64,000 nt of DNA. Source: JAAZVM01 sp041694155. Its GTDB lineage: Bacteria > Patescibacteriota > Gracilibacteria > BD1-5 > UBA6164. How positions within the stretch are numbered: position 1 is the first letter of the stretch; every line of letters begins with the position of its first letter. Both the position numbers and the translations under genes were made by a program. This document shows positions 1 to 10,787 of this stretch, one piece after another. The stretch spans positions 186,001-250,000 of the forward strand of contig JASMTS010000012.1 of assembly GCA_041694155.1 (NCBI GenBank), read 5' to 3'. Below the pieces are notes generated by a model that did not search any database, was not told the origin of the DNA, and saw only the letters and a list, made by a program, of their open reading frames with translations.

Positions 1-1
1 T

Positions 2-799
2 CATAATGATATACTTTACTTTACTACTAAATGAAGGGTATTTACTCTTCCTGCTTATGAAATACCAGAAACAAGTAGAGTTGCTAAATGACAACCTATA
101 ATAAATTTCTTATGATTACAAAAAGATGAAGAAATAGCTTCTATAATGGATATTTCTAGAGAAGAAAATAAATATTTATTTTTTGTTACTAAGAAATGAA
201 CAGTTAAAAAATTAGAAATGGATCAAGTTAAAAACATAAGATCTAATGGACTTAGGGTTTTGACTGTAAAAGATTGAGATGATTTATCATGGGTAAAAAC
301 AACTACATGAGATGACTCTATATTTATAGCCACTAGAGATGGTAAAGCTATACAATTTAGCGAAGATGATGTTAGGCCTATGTGAAGGGCAGCATCATGA
401 GTAAGATGAATAAAGCTAAAAGATACTGATAATGTTATAGAAGTAGCTGTTGTTTATGAAGACCAAGAATATGTTTTTATAGTTACTGAAAATGGTATGT
501 GAAAACTTACTTGTATAGAAGAATATAGAAATCAAAAGAGATGATGAACTTGAGTAAAAGCTATGGCTGTTACTCAAAAAACAGGTAAACTTATTTCGGC
601 AGCAATGCTTAGTGAATATGATAGAAAAAAATCAGAAATGATATTAATATCAAAATCATGACAAACTATAAGAATGAGTTTTAAATGAATAAGAAAAACT
701 TCTAGAGTTACTCAATGAGTAATTTTAACAAAGTTAAAATGATGAAAAGATAAAGTAGTAAGAGCTTCTATAGTTAGAGAGTGAGAAGAAGAAGAATAA
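2..799 (+). CDS. gyrA: DNA gyrase subunit A, C-terminal part (partial)
   Basis: This is the 3' end of the gene; the 5' part lies outside the window. With TGA read as Gly the frame is open for 265 codons and encodes the DNA-wrapping C-terminal beta-propeller of gyrase A. It shows repeated propeller blades (for example the segments beginning YFTTKGRVYSLPAYEIP and FIATRDGKAIQFSEDDVRPM) and the GyrA box QKRGGTG at 533-553. The GyrA box separates gyrase, which introduces negative supercoils, from ParC. The protein ends in an acidic EGEEEE tail, as many GyrA proteins do. A strong hairpin terminator follows the TAA at once. Family assignment is secure. Confidence 0.96.
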
Positions 800-806
800 A
801 ATAAAA

Positions 807-832
807 AAATAACACCTTTAAAGGTGTTATTT
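807..832 (+). terminator. Rho-independent terminator after gyrA
   Basis: An A-run, the arms AACACCTTT and AAAGGTGTT, then a T-run form a classical hairpin eight bases after the gyrA stop. The T-run runs into the stop codon of the convergent minus-strand gene. Confidence 0.85.
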
Positions 833-834
833 TT

Positions 835-3800
835 TTATTTTATAGCATTTTCAAATTTACTATTTAATAGTTCCATTGTACTTGATCTAGGGTAATATCT
901 TTCTATAAACATATTTTCTAGGTATGTTTCTCCATATATAAAGTCTCTTTGTTGATTTCCAGATACTTGTGTTTTATTGATATCTAATAGTTCTCATTTA
1001 AAGTCTTTTATATCATAAGTTGTTGGTATTTCATCTAAATCTAGTGATTTTAAAATAGAATTAAAAAATATTTTTACTTCATTTTGATTTAAATAATCTC
1101 CATCTAAATTAAATCATATTCATTCTACATTTGCTATACTATTAAAAATTTTATCTTTAATATTCCATAGCTTTGTAAGTCATACTTCATTTAGCATATT
1201 ATAAAAATTTATAATATTATCAATTGCTTCAGGAGAAGACTCTACTATTTGCTTTTCTTGTCTTGTAAGTTCTATCTTATTACCATTGTTTTCTATTATT
1301 CATAATTCAGGGTTGTATCATTTGTTTTCTACATTAGTATTGTGTGTATCAGTATTATATGAATTATTATTTGTTGAATTTTCTTGATTTTTTGTTTTTA
1401 CCTCTTTTTCTATATTTATTCATTTTTCTTTTATCAAATAATCTCTAAAACTAATATCTTTTCTGTTAGATGAGTAATAGTCATATAAATCTTCTATGTT
1501 TTCACTAGCATATTCTGTTTCAATTTGAGTAGTATAATTTTCAAATAGCTCTAATATTTGCTCCTTTTTCTCTTGATCTAGATTAACAAAATATTTTTCT
1601 ATTATTTCATTTTTAATCTCTTCTATTTCTTCATCAGTCTTTCATTGAATATTTTGGTTAAATATTTCATTTAATTTATCCCAATTAAGACTTTTAATAG
1701 TTTCTCACTCTTCATTATATTTATCTATAATTAGTAGATCTATGTATTCATCTTTTACTATTGATCATATATTATCTGTTTCTTCTATTTCTTCTCTTAA
1801 ATCTGTTTCTTGTTCTTCAAGTTTTTTACTAAATGATTCAGTTACTTTTTTTAAAATTTCCTCAATTTTACTCTCTTTTTCTTCTTCACTTAATCATTGG
1901 TACTCTAATTTTGTAGTTATTGTTAAATATATTATATTCATTTTTGTACCATTTAATTTTCAATCTCATAATACTCTATCAATAGTTTCATTTAATATAC
2001 CAAGGTCACTCTCTCAACTTTTTTCTCATAAATCTATAGTTGATAATAGTTCTTTTAAGTTATTTTTATATGTTTTAATATTTTCTTCATTTATATTTTC
2101 ATTATTTGTGTACTCTTCTGCTTTATCTTGTATTTGGTTACTTTCATCTTTATAATAAATTGCATATTTATTTTTTGATACAAAACTTATAAGTTCATCG
2201 TAAATATCCATATATTCATTTTCTATATTGCTATTCATTCATTTTTCTATATTTCATATTATTAAAGCAATAGTTTTATCATTTAATATCTTTTCTTTTA
2301 TTTCTATAGGCATATTTTTTATTCATCACTCCCGAGTAGAGTTCTCGCTTGTAAATTTTAATACTTGTAAAAACCTATTTATATTATCAGTATTTATAGC
2401 AGAAAAGTATTTTGGTAAAGCCTCCATAAAAGTTTCTTTTTCAAAGCTACCATTTTCATCTTCTCATATTTTATTTAACATAGTTTCTATTATTACCTTA
2501 TTTCATCTTATCTCCTTAGGTAGTAGGTTAAAAAAACCATGATTTTTTTCTATTAATAATTTGTTTATTTTTACATTATTATTAGGTGATCTTATAAATT
2601 CTGCTCATTCTCAAAAATATCATAATCAAATAAGTTTAGACATATAGTATTGAGCATAACTACTATCTATATTTTGTAATATATAATTAGTTATTACTTT
2701 TCTATCTTCAATATTTATTTTTTCCTGAACTTGGTTCTTTCATATTGATAATAAATAATCATATTTTGATAATACTGATCTAAAATCGTTTTTTTCTATA
2801 TACAAGTATTCTCATGTATATATTTTAACATATTCTGAATTAACATTTATATTAAAATCTTTTATTACTCTCGATAATTCATCACTGTCTACTCACAGAT
2901 ATGCTGACCTTATTAATAATTCATTTACCATAGCTTCACTAGTCCTTTCTCTATATTTTCTTATTATTATTCATAGGTTATCTTCTAATATATTTTTAGG
3001 TATTTCCTGTAATCACCAGTATCATAGATCAATACTATCATGTTTTATAATTTCTATTTTTCATCTTAATTCAGGATTTATTTCTTTTATGTCTAAAAAA
3101 TCACCATTTTCTTTATATATTTCTAATATTGATAGTATTTTGTTTTCATTATTTATAACAGGGATTAATTCAGGGTTTTCATATAAATATTTTGAATCTT
3201 TATTGTTTATATTTTCTATATAATCATCATTATGTTCTCTTAATTCTGATATAGGCTTTAATTGATGATGTATGTTTTCTAACTCTTCTCATAATCAGTT
3301 TTTATTTAATATATCTTTTGCAATAGATCTTTCTTCTGATTTCCATATTTTATATAAATCATCTATTTTATTATAGCTCATTTTTTCTTTAAGAGTATCT
3401 ATATTTAGCATATTTTTATTTTCTAAATATAAAAAATAATTTGCTAGTGCCCTAGAGTTTACAACATTTGGGTTATCATTTTCTCATATTATTTCTGTAG
3501 ATGATTTTGATAAGAATCCCTCAAAATCACTAATTTTTATCAAATAGTTTGAGGTTTCATTATTATATCACTTTAGAAAAAAATCATTAAATCATTTGTT
3601 TGATCATATTATGTGATCTATGTATTTATCTTGTAAAGTGTTATGTATATTGTTTATGTCAGCTAATATATTTGTTTCTTTTTTAATATATGATAATAAA
3701 AGATATGTCCAACTATTTTTTTCTCATCATTCTTCTAATCTTTGAGCTTCTTCTTTTATATATATTTGTAAAAAATTATTTTTTACTTTGTTTCAATCTA

Positions 3801-4182
3801 AATTAAACTCTTCAATTATTGACTCTTTTGAAGTATTTTCATTTACACTATTCAGTAATAATAAATCAGCTCTAAGTCATAATTCTACTCATTCTTCCGG
3901 TATTTCACCTATAAAGTTTTTAGATTTTACTTCTTTTACAGTCTTTAGTAATTCTTCAATAAAATTTGTTTTATTTTCTATTTCATGAATTTTTTCCATT
4001 ATTTCTGATTCATATAAATCTAATTTTTTAGAATCACCACCTAATTCATTAAAGTTGTAATCCATAAATCATAGCTCTTCATCATTTTTTATTAATGATA
4101 GAAGCTTTTCTACTTCTTCTATTTTTATTTCTTTTAGGTCATTTTCTTGTAAAAATTCCATGTTGTTTTGATTCTCAGTCAT
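835..4182 (-). CDS. Large hypothetical protein, 1115 aa
   Basis: A single open frame of 1116 codons if TGA is Gly; under the standard code it breaks into many pieces. I do not recognise the protein. It starts MTENQNNMEF, has no signal peptide and no clear membrane segment, and is very rich in Asn, Glu, Lys and Ile. The predicted character is helical, and the middle (about residues 640-900) is strongly acidic with likely coiled coil. A low-complexity Asn/Thr stretch near residue 950 may link it to a C-terminal part of about 150 residues. The start lies 9 bases after the stop of the gene at 4192-4512, so the two are probably co-transcribed. It could be a structural or cell-surface-associated protein, but nothing in the sequence shows this. 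Confidence 0.8.
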
Positions 4183-4191
4183 TTTTGTTTT

Positions 4192-4512
4192 TTAAAAATC
4201 TAAAAGTTGCTCCAATTCTATAGTTTCTTTTTTTTGTTCTTCTTTTTCTTCTTCTAATTTACTTTTTGTTTTTGCTTTTATTTTTATTTGTTTTATTTCT
4301 TCTATTACTCATAAGTACTCTTTGTATTTTTCGTCCAATAATTCATATATTGGTCTCAAATCTCAACTTTCCAAAAAATCAAGAAGTTTTTTTAATTCTT
4401 TATTAGAAAATAAATCTACATTATTTTCTAATAAAAATTCTAACTTCTTGTTTTTTGTAAAACTTATTATTTGGTTTATTCTTTTTATTGTTTTTTGTCT
4501 ATAAAAACACAT
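4192..4512 (-). CDS. Hypothetical protein, 106 aa
   Basis: A small ORF containing two in-frame TGA codons, which would be Gly. It begins MCFYRQKTIKRINQI. The N-terminal half has two amphipathic helices; the C-terminal half (roughly residue 70 to the end) is a charged run of Lys, Glu and Gln with coiled-coil character. There is no recognised domain. It sits directly upstream of the 1115-aa protein on the same strand with only a 9-base gap, so the two likely form an operon and may work together. Coding status rests on the open frame across TGA codons and on the tight spacing. Confidence 0.65.
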
Positions 4513-4669
4513 AATTTGTAATATTAAAATAACCTTTTAATTATTTTAGCATAAAACTTTATATAAATCAAAAAACTTAGTATTATATAGCTAAAAAAGT
4601 TGTTTTTTTTAATCTTTTTATTAAAATTTATAATAATTTATTTTTAACAAATAAAAAAGTATAGAGATT
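4513..4669. promoter_or_regulatory. Divergent intergenic region upstream of alaS
   Basis: About 157 bases of very AT-rich sequence between the divergent 106-aa gene and alaS. A TATAAT at 4629-4634 could be the -10 box for alaS, but I see no -35 box at the right distance, so the promoter call is weak. There is no Shine-Dalgarno sequence before the alaS ATG. Confidence 0.3.
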
Positions 4670-6490
4670 ATGAAAATAACAAGTAGTGAAATAAGAGATA
4701 AATATTTAGAATTTTTCAAAACTAAGGATCACTCTATTATACCAAGTGCGCCAGTAGTACCAGAAAATGACCCTACTGTATTATTTAATACAGCTTGAAT
4801 GCAACCTTTGGTTCCATATTTATTATGAGAAAAACATCCTAGTGGTACTAGGTTGGCTGATAGTCAAAAATGTATTAGAACTTGAGATATAGAAGAAGTA
4901 TGAGATAATAGTCATCTTACATTTTTTGAAATGCTTTGAAATTGGTCGCTTTGAGATTATTTCAAACAAGAAACTATTTCTTATTCTTGGGAGTTTTTAA
5001 CTAGTAAAAATTGGTTGGCTTTAGACCCTAGAAAAATAGCAGTAACTGTATTTGAGTGAGATGATGATGCTCCTAGAGATGAAGAGTCAGCAGATATATG
5101 GGCTAGTGTATGAGTTCCTAGATCTAGAATATCATACCTTCCAAAATCTGAAAACTGGTGGGCTGCTTGAGATACATGACCATGTGGGCCTGATAGTGAA
5201 ATTTTTTATTGGGTTTGAGACTCTGAATTACCTCCTGAAGATTCTAATGTAGCAAATGATGAAGATAACTGGATGGAAATATGGAATAATGTATTTATGG
5301 AATACAATAAATTACCAAGCTGAGAATTGGTAAAACTTCCTGCCCAAAATGTTGATACTGGTATGTGATTAGAAAGGATTACAGCTACTTTAAATGGTGA
5401 AAAAACTGTATATAACACAGATATATTTAAAGAAATAATTGAATCTATTTCAAAAGAAATTTGAGTTGAGTATAATGCTGACTCAATGAGATCTATAAGA
5501 ATAATTGCTGATCATATAAGAACATCTACAGTTATGATTAGTGACTGAGTTATTCCTAGTAATGTAGATCAAGGTTATGTACTCAGAAGGCTTATAAGAA
5601 TAGCTATAAGACAAGCATATAAACTTGGTTACAAGGGTGAATTTTTGTATAAAGTAGCAGATGTTGTCGTAGACAAGTTATGAGTTACATATCCTCATAT
5701 GATAGAAAAAAGACAAGAAATAATTGATGAAATATTAAAAGAAGAAAAACAATTTTGAAATACTTTAGAAAAATGATTAAAAGAGTTTGATAAACTTATT
5801 GCAGGGTTTCAAATAGCATTTGAAAAAACAGGTAAGGTTATAGATACTATAGCATGAAATAAAGCATTCAAACTTTATGATACTTATGGTTTTCCATTTG
5901 AGATGACAAAAGAAATAGCAGAAGAAAAAGGTTATAGTGTTGATGAAGAAGGATTTGATAAAGCATACAAAGAACATCAAGAAAAATCAAGAACTGCTAG
6001 TGCTTGAAAATTTAAATGATGACTTTCTGATAATAGTGAAGAAACTACAGCTCTTCACAGTGCTACTCATTTGCTTTTGGCATGACTTAGAAAATATTTA
6101 TGAGATCATGTACATCAAAAGGGTAGTAATATAACTTCTGAAAGACTTAGATTTGATTTTTCTCATGATGAAAAAGTAGATAAGGAAACTTTACAAAAAG
6201 TTGAAGAATTTGTAAACGAAGCTATCAACTCAGACTTGCATGTTAGTGTAGAAGAAATGTCCAAACAAGATGCAAAGGATGCATGAGTAGAGTGAAGTTT
6301 TTGGGAAAAATATCCAGATGTTGTCAAGGTTTATAATATGGTATGAAATAATTGAGTAACTTATTCTAGAGAATTATGTGGTTGACCCCATGTAGAAAAC
6401 TCAAAAGATATGTGAAAATTCAAAATAAAAAAAGAAGAAGCTAGCTCTAGATGAGTTAGGAGAATAAAAGCTGTTTTAATTAAAGATTAA
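4670..6490 (+). CDS. alaS: Alanine-tRNA ligase, short form
   Basis: Charges tRNA-Ala with alanine. The class II catalytic core is at the N terminus (motif region FNTAGMQPLVPYLLGEKHP, then CGPDSEIFY and DTGMGLERITA). The C-terminal third is the editing domain that removes mischarged Ser and Gly: HSATHLL at about residues 464-470 supplies two metal-binding His, and CGGPH at about 571-575 supplies Cys and His. At 606 aa it is much shorter than the usual 850-900 aa, because it stops after the editing domain and lacks the C-Ala domain that helps bind tRNA and form dimers. Many conserved Gly are TGA. The start ATG has no Shine-Dalgarno sequence. The yvcK-like gene begins one base after the stop. 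Confidence 0.96.
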
Positions 6491-6491
6491 T

Positions 6492-7484
6492 ATGTCAAAA
6501 AAAGATAAAATAAATATTGTTACTATAGGTTGATGAAATGGTAGTTATTGATTGCTTTCTAGTATAAGAGACAATGAAAACTATAACATATCTGCAATTA
6601 TATCTATGAGTGATAGTTGATGATCAACTTGAGTCTTGAGAGAAGAATTTAATATGCTGCCTCCATGAGATGTTAGAAGGTGAATTATGGCTCTTTCTCG
6701 TGAGCATGAGATAGTAAAAAAGCTTTTTGATTATAGATATGACAAAGAATGTAGTGTTTGAGGTCATAGTCTTGGTAATTTGATAATTACAGCTATGGCT
6801 GATATAACTTGAGATTTTGATAAATGATTAAAACAAGTATCTAGAATGTTCAAGGTAAAGGGTAGAGTTATACCTGTTACTCTTGAATTATCTCATTTGA
6901 ATGTAAAGCTAGAAGATGGTACTCTTGTAGAGTGAGAAACAAATATTGATACAAAATTAAATGAAAAATCTCCAGCTATAAAAAAAGCTTTTTTGACACC
7001 TGATGTAAGTGCAAACCCCAAAGCTATCAACTCAATAGATAAGGCTGATTTGATTATTTTGTCTTTTTGAGACTTATATACATCAATTGTGCCAAACCTT
7101 CTTGTGAAGTGAATAAAAGAGGCTATAGCTAAAAATAAAAATGCAAAGGTAGTTTATTTTTGTAATCTTATGACCAAAGCTTGAGAAACTACTGATTTTG
7201 AAGCCATAGATTTTATAAATGTTATAGAAAAGTATTTATGAAGAGATATTTTAGATTATGTAATAGTCAATGATTGATACATATCTGAGAAAATGGCTGA
7301 AAAATATAAGTCATTAGAAAATAAAAAACCCATAAAAGTCAAAAATCATAAATATTTTAGGTGAAAATCTTACAAGGTTATAGAGGCTGATTTATTGCAT
7401 GAAAATTCTTTTGTTCGTCATAGTTATGAAAAAATAGATAAAGTTATAAAAAATATTATCAAAAAAGATAAAATAAAAAGTTAG
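6492..7484 (+). CDS. YvcK / CofD-like family protein
   Basis: 330 aa. It belongs to the family of YvcK ('gluconeogenesis factor') and CofD-like proteins, which bind a nucleotide-linked ligand in a Rossmann-type fold and affect carbon use and cell-wall growth. Visible hallmarks are the N-terminal loop TIGGGNGSYGLLSSI, then SDSGGSTGVLREEF and PPGDVRRG, and later GGHSLGNLII and NPKAINSI, followed by ADLIILSFGDLYTSI. It follows alaS after one base and so is probably co-transcribed with it. The family call is firm; the cellular role in this organism is not shown by the sequence. Confidence 0.9.
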
Positions 7485-7510
7485 ACAATTTATAAATTGT
7501 CTAACTTTTT
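7480..7510 (+). terminator. Terminator after alaS-yvcK
   Basis: Inverted repeat GTTAGACAATT / AATTGTCTAAC around the yvcK-like stop, followed by a T-run. The hairpin overlaps the 3' end of the convergent 62-aa gene. Confidence 0.8.
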
Positions 7511-7678
7511 TTCTAAGTCTTTTAAATCTTTTTCTTCTTTTTCAAACTCTCATGACTTTTTTGCTTCCTCTAATCTTTTTTTTGCTTCTTCTTGTTTTTG
7601 TTTCATCTCACGAATATATCTTTTTACTTGAGCCTTTGTCATTCTAGGATTAGATCATTTTGGTGCTATTTCTTGCAT
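7490..7678 (-). CDS. Small basic/acidic helical protein, 62 aa
   Basis: Starts MQEIAPKGSNPRMTKAQV and continues with a charged Lys/Glu/Arg helix to the stop (coiled-coil character over residues 20-60). Two Gly are TGA. I do not recognise a family. It is 28 bases downstream of recR on the same strand and probably shares its transcript. The 3' end is inside the terminator stem of the convergent alaS-yvcK unit. It is retained because the frame is open across TGA codons and it fits the operon spacing. Confidence 0.6.
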
Positions 7679-7706
7679 GATTTTTATTTAAGTATTAATT
7701 TAATTA

Positions 7707-8315
7707 CTATATTTCTCTTCTTTCTTTTATCGCATTTAATAGTGTTATATTGTCAGCATATTCTATATATCAGCTAGATAATCATCTAGATAGTCTAGTT
7801 ATTCTTGTTTTGTATTTTAGTTTTCTTTTCTCTATTTCTTCTATTATATAGTTACTAGTTGCTTCTCATTCAATATTTGGATTTGTTGCTAATAATAGTT
7901 CAACATTTTCATCTGATTCATTTATTCTTTTGAATAATTCCTCAAACTTTAAATCACCTATAAATACTCAGTTAATTGGTGATATAGCTCATCATAATAC
8001 GTGATAAACTCAATTATATCCTCCGGCCTCTTCTATTGTCAACATATCTAAATATTCTTCTACTATAGCTATCAAGTTTTGCTGTCTAGAACTAGACTTG
8101 CAAATATTACATTTTGATTGTCATTTATCACATAGAGAATTACATACTTCACAAAAGCCTATATTGTCTTTTATACTATTCAAATTATCTGTAAGATTTT
8201 CAATATAATTTTTATTAGCATTCATCAAGAAAAAAGCCAATTTTGTAGCTGATTTTTCTCATATTCATGGTAAATATCATATTGAATTTATTAATTGTTT
8301 TAGAGATTCTGGCAT
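7707..8315 (-). CDS. recR: Recombination protein RecR
   Basis: 202 aa, the normal RecR length. RecR works with RecO and RecF to load RecA at single-stranded gaps. The N-terminal helix-hairpin-helix reads YLPGIGEKSATKLAFFLM. A four-cysteine zinc site follows (C-x2-C at FCEVC, then CNIC after about 13 residues). The Toprim domain begins at LIAIVEEYLDMLTIEEAGGY with the acidic residue in VEE, and the C-terminal part contains GYIEYADNITL. Several key Gly are TGA. It lies between the FtsB-like gene upstream and the 62-aa gene downstream, all on the minus strand. Confidence 0.95.
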
Positions 8316-8355
8316 ATTTTATTATAATTTATAATCTTTTTTTATTTTAATAAAA

Positions 8356-8382
8356 AAAGAGTATTTTTCAAATACTCTTTTA
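8356..8382 (-). terminator. Terminator after the FtsB-like gene
   Basis: AAAAGAGTATTT / AAATACTCTTTT hairpin. Read on the minus strand it is followed by TTTTTTTATT. It overlaps the stop codon of the gene at 8380-8751 and separates it from recR. Confidence 0.7.
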
Positions 8383-8751
8383 ATAGTTAAATACATATTG
8401 TGTATTATCTTTTATGACTAGATAATCAGGTTCTTCTATTTTTTCCATATTTTCTACACCTCAAGAATTCATTATATTATTTAGACTCTCAAGTTCGGCT
8501 ATTTTTACATCTAATTGCTCCTTTTCCATAAGCAAGTTTTGTTTTTCTATTTCTAATTGTCTAATATTATATCATTTTGTGGCATTTACATTTAGTGTCC
8601 AAACATAATATAATAGTAATAAAGCAATTATTCATAGTAATGATACATAAGTAGATGTCATTCATATATTAAATTTTTCTTTTTCTTGTTTTCTTCTAGA
8701 GAAAAAGCTTTTTTTGTATTCTTGTGTTACTATTCTTGATTTCACGGCCAT
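8380..8751 (-). CDS. FtsB/FtsL-like septum protein (DivIC family)
   Basis: 123 aa. The layout is that of a small bitopic division protein: a basic cytoplasmic N terminus (MAVKSRIVTQEYKKSFFSRR), one membrane span at about residues 34-54 (TYVSLLGIIALLLLYYVWTL), then a coiled coil of about 45 residues (QLEIEKQNLLMEKEQLDVKI). FtsB/DivIC and FtsL share this plan and stabilise the divisome through their coiled coils. The gene is immediately downstream of rsmH, the usual place of ftsL in the division and cell-wall cluster, which supports the call. Sequence alone cannot decide between FtsL and FtsB. Confidence 0.7.
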
Positions 8752-8786
8752 TATAAGTTAGAGAAAATAAATTTTTGCCCTAAAGG

Positions 8787-9728
8787 CTATATTATTTTTA
8801 TTGCATATCTTGCTTTTGCGCTCCTACTTCTAGGGTTTTTATTTATTTCATCTTCGCTAGGTGTTATAGGTTTTTTGTTTAGTAATTTTATACTTTTTTT
8901 ATGTTTACATGAACATATTATATCATCACATATACAGTCTCTTGTCTCTCTTTTTAATATTTGTTTTGTTATTCTATCTTCTAATGAATGAAAACTTATA
9001 ACAAATATAATTCAATCTTTTTCTAGCATTTTTATAGCATCATTAAGTGCTACTTTCAAGGATTCTAATTCTTGATTTACTTCTATTCTCAATGCTTGAA
9101 ATATTCTAGATTTCACTTTTACATTATCTGGTAATATTTCTGATAAGTCAGAAGTTGTCTTGAACTTATCTTGTTTTCTTTTTTCTATAATTTTGCTAGA
9201 AAATTTATTTGCTCAGGGTTCTTCACCATATTCAATAAATATTTTTCTAAGTTCATCTTTTGTATATCCATTTACTATATCAGCTGCTGTTTTTCAATTT
9301 GACTTATCTAATCTCATGTCAAGAGGTCACTCTTTCATAAAACTAAATCATCTATCAGCTTCATCTAGGTGTAAACTAGACAATCATAAGTCAAAATATA
9401 TTCATGTAATACTGTTTATTCATTTGTTAATTAATTCATTTTTTAAATTTTTAAAATTTGAATTAATTAAAATTATCTTTACTTTGTTGTCATTATTTAT
9501 TTCATTTAATCTAATATTAGCTAACTCTAGGTTTTTGATATCAGCATCAAATCAAATAAATATATCTCCTAAATTCATTTTTTGTATAATTTTGCTAGCA
9601 TGTCATCACATTCATAGGGTCATGTCTACTATTACATTTTTTTTATCATTTTTTATATCGATTGAGTTTACCAGCTCATCGAGCATTACTGAAATATGTT
9701 TATTTTGTATTTCATTTACATCAATCAT
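8787..9728 (-). CDS. rsmH: 16S rRNA (cytosine-1402-N4)-methyltransferase
   Basis: 313 aa, normal for RsmH (MraW), which methylates C1402 in the ribosomal P site using S-adenosylmethionine. Typical parts: HISVMLDELVNSI near the N terminus, the SAM-binding loop VDMTLGMGGHASKII, GIYFDLGLSSLHLDEADRGF, and the C-terminal VISFHSLEDRITKQILK. A Cys-rich insertion (CICDDIICSCKHK) precedes the closing SARYA-like segment, as in many RsmH proteins. The start used is the ATG at 9728. The FtsB-like gene follows on the same strand. Confidence 0.95.
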
Positions 9729-9916
9729 TGTTCCAAATGTTAAAAAAATGTTAATTAGTTAGTTAAAATCTCTATTTTTAAGCAAAACTTATATATATTT
9801 TTATTCTTTTTTTGTCATATGTCAAAATAACTACAAATAAATAACTAGACAATTTGTCTAAAATAAGTAGTAGGATTTAAAGCTAACAAATACTCTTTTT
9901 TAACATTTTATTAACA

Positions 9917-9946
9917 TTGTCTAGAATAAAACAAAGTGTATATTAT
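9917..9946 (+). promoter_or_regulatory. Candidate sigma-70 promoter of the suf operon
   Basis: TTGTCT (9917-9922) and TATTAT (9941-9946) separated by 18 bases. The predicted start of transcription, near 9953, would place the 9970-10008 inverted repeat inside the mRNA leader. Confidence 0.45.
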
Positions 9947-9969
9947 GAGTATATATAAAAAAACTTGCA

Positions 9970-10008
9970 AATTATAAAATATTACTAAAATGGTAATGTT
10001 TTATAATT
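9970..10008 (+). promoter_or_regulatory. 16-bp inverted repeat in the suf leader (operator or leader hairpin)
   Basis: Arms AATTATAAAATATTAC (9970-9985) and GTAATGTTTTATAATT (9993-10008), with a 7-base loop. As RNA the arms pair over all 16 positions with one G-U pair. There is no T-run, so it is not a simple terminator. It ends 21 bases before the sufC ATG. It may be an operator for the IscR-type regulator encoded at the end of the operon, or an RNA leader element. Confidence 0.5.
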
Positions 10009-10029
10009 AATTTATTAATTAAGATATTT

Positions 10030-10770
10030 ATGATAGAAATAAAAAATTTAGAAGTATGAATAAATGACAAGAAAATATTAGATTGAGTCAGTTTAAATTT
10101 TGAAAAATGAAAAAATTATTGTTTGTTATGAAAAAATGGTAGTTGAAAATCTACTTTGTCATCTTTTTTGATGTGAAATCCAAAATATGAATTGATTTCA
10201 TGAAATATAGATATTGATTGAAAGGACTTGATAGAAATGGATCCAGAGGAAAGATCAAAAGAGGGTATATTTTTATCTTTTCAAAATGTTCCTGAGATAG
10301 GAGGTATCAAGTTAGGTGAATATCTTAGAATAATTACTAATATATCTATCAAAAATAATGATCCTTCAGCATCTGATTTATCACCATTTATTTTTAGAAG
10401 ATATTTAAAAAAATATTTGGAAGAATTAAAAATCGATGAAAAATTTTTGGATAGAGATTTGAATGTATGATTTTCATGATGAGAAAAAAGAAAAATAGAA
10501 ATATTACAAATGAAGCTCATTTGACCTAAATATATCATATTAGATGAAATAGATTCATGATTAGATTTAGATGCATTCAGAGATGTTGCATCTATGCTAA
10601 AGAATATAAGTAATGAAAATAATAGCTTGATAATAATAACTCACTACTTCAAAATACTTGATTATGTTGATGTAGACAAAGTTTTTGTTATGAAAAACTG
10701 AAAAATAGTAAAAGATTGAGATAAGGACTTAGCTTCATACATAAGCAATAATTGATTTGAAGAATTTTAA
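10030..10770 (+). CDS. sufC: Fe-S assembly ATPase SufC
   Basis: 246 aa ABC-type ATPase of the SufBCD scaffold complex. Walker A is LLGKNGSGKST at about residues 33-43, the Q-loop is FLSFQNVPEIGGI, the signature is GFSGGEKRKIEI, Walker B is YIILDEIDSGLD, and the switch His is in IIITHYFKILDYV. The ENVPEIPG-like stretch after the Q-loop is typical of SufC. Of 21 Gly codons, 16 are TGA, including those in Walker A and the signature. First gene of the suf operon; sufB follows after 17 bases. Confidence 0.96.
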
Positions 10771-10787
10771 TTTATAATATATTAAAC

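Larger units (their letters stand above)
9729..10029. promoter_or_regulatory. Divergent regulatory region between rsmH and sufC
   Basis: About 300 bases with no gene. It contains a 7-bp-arm palindrome TAGACAA-T-TTGTCTA at 9846-9860, a candidate suf promoter at 9917-9946, and a long inverted repeat at 9970-10008. Promoters for both divergent transcripts must lie here. The palindrome at 9846-9860 is nearer the rsmH side and may serve that transcript. Confidence 0.5.

Noticed and set aside
4600..4634. TTGTTT/TATAAT as the alaS promoter
   Set aside because: The distance is 23 bases, too long for a normal sigma-70 promoter. Only the -10 box is mentioned.
9160..9762. 200-aa plus-strand ORF
   Set aside because: It is antisense to rsmH, which has clear family motifs on the minus strand; the ORF has no ribosome binding site and no recognisable content.
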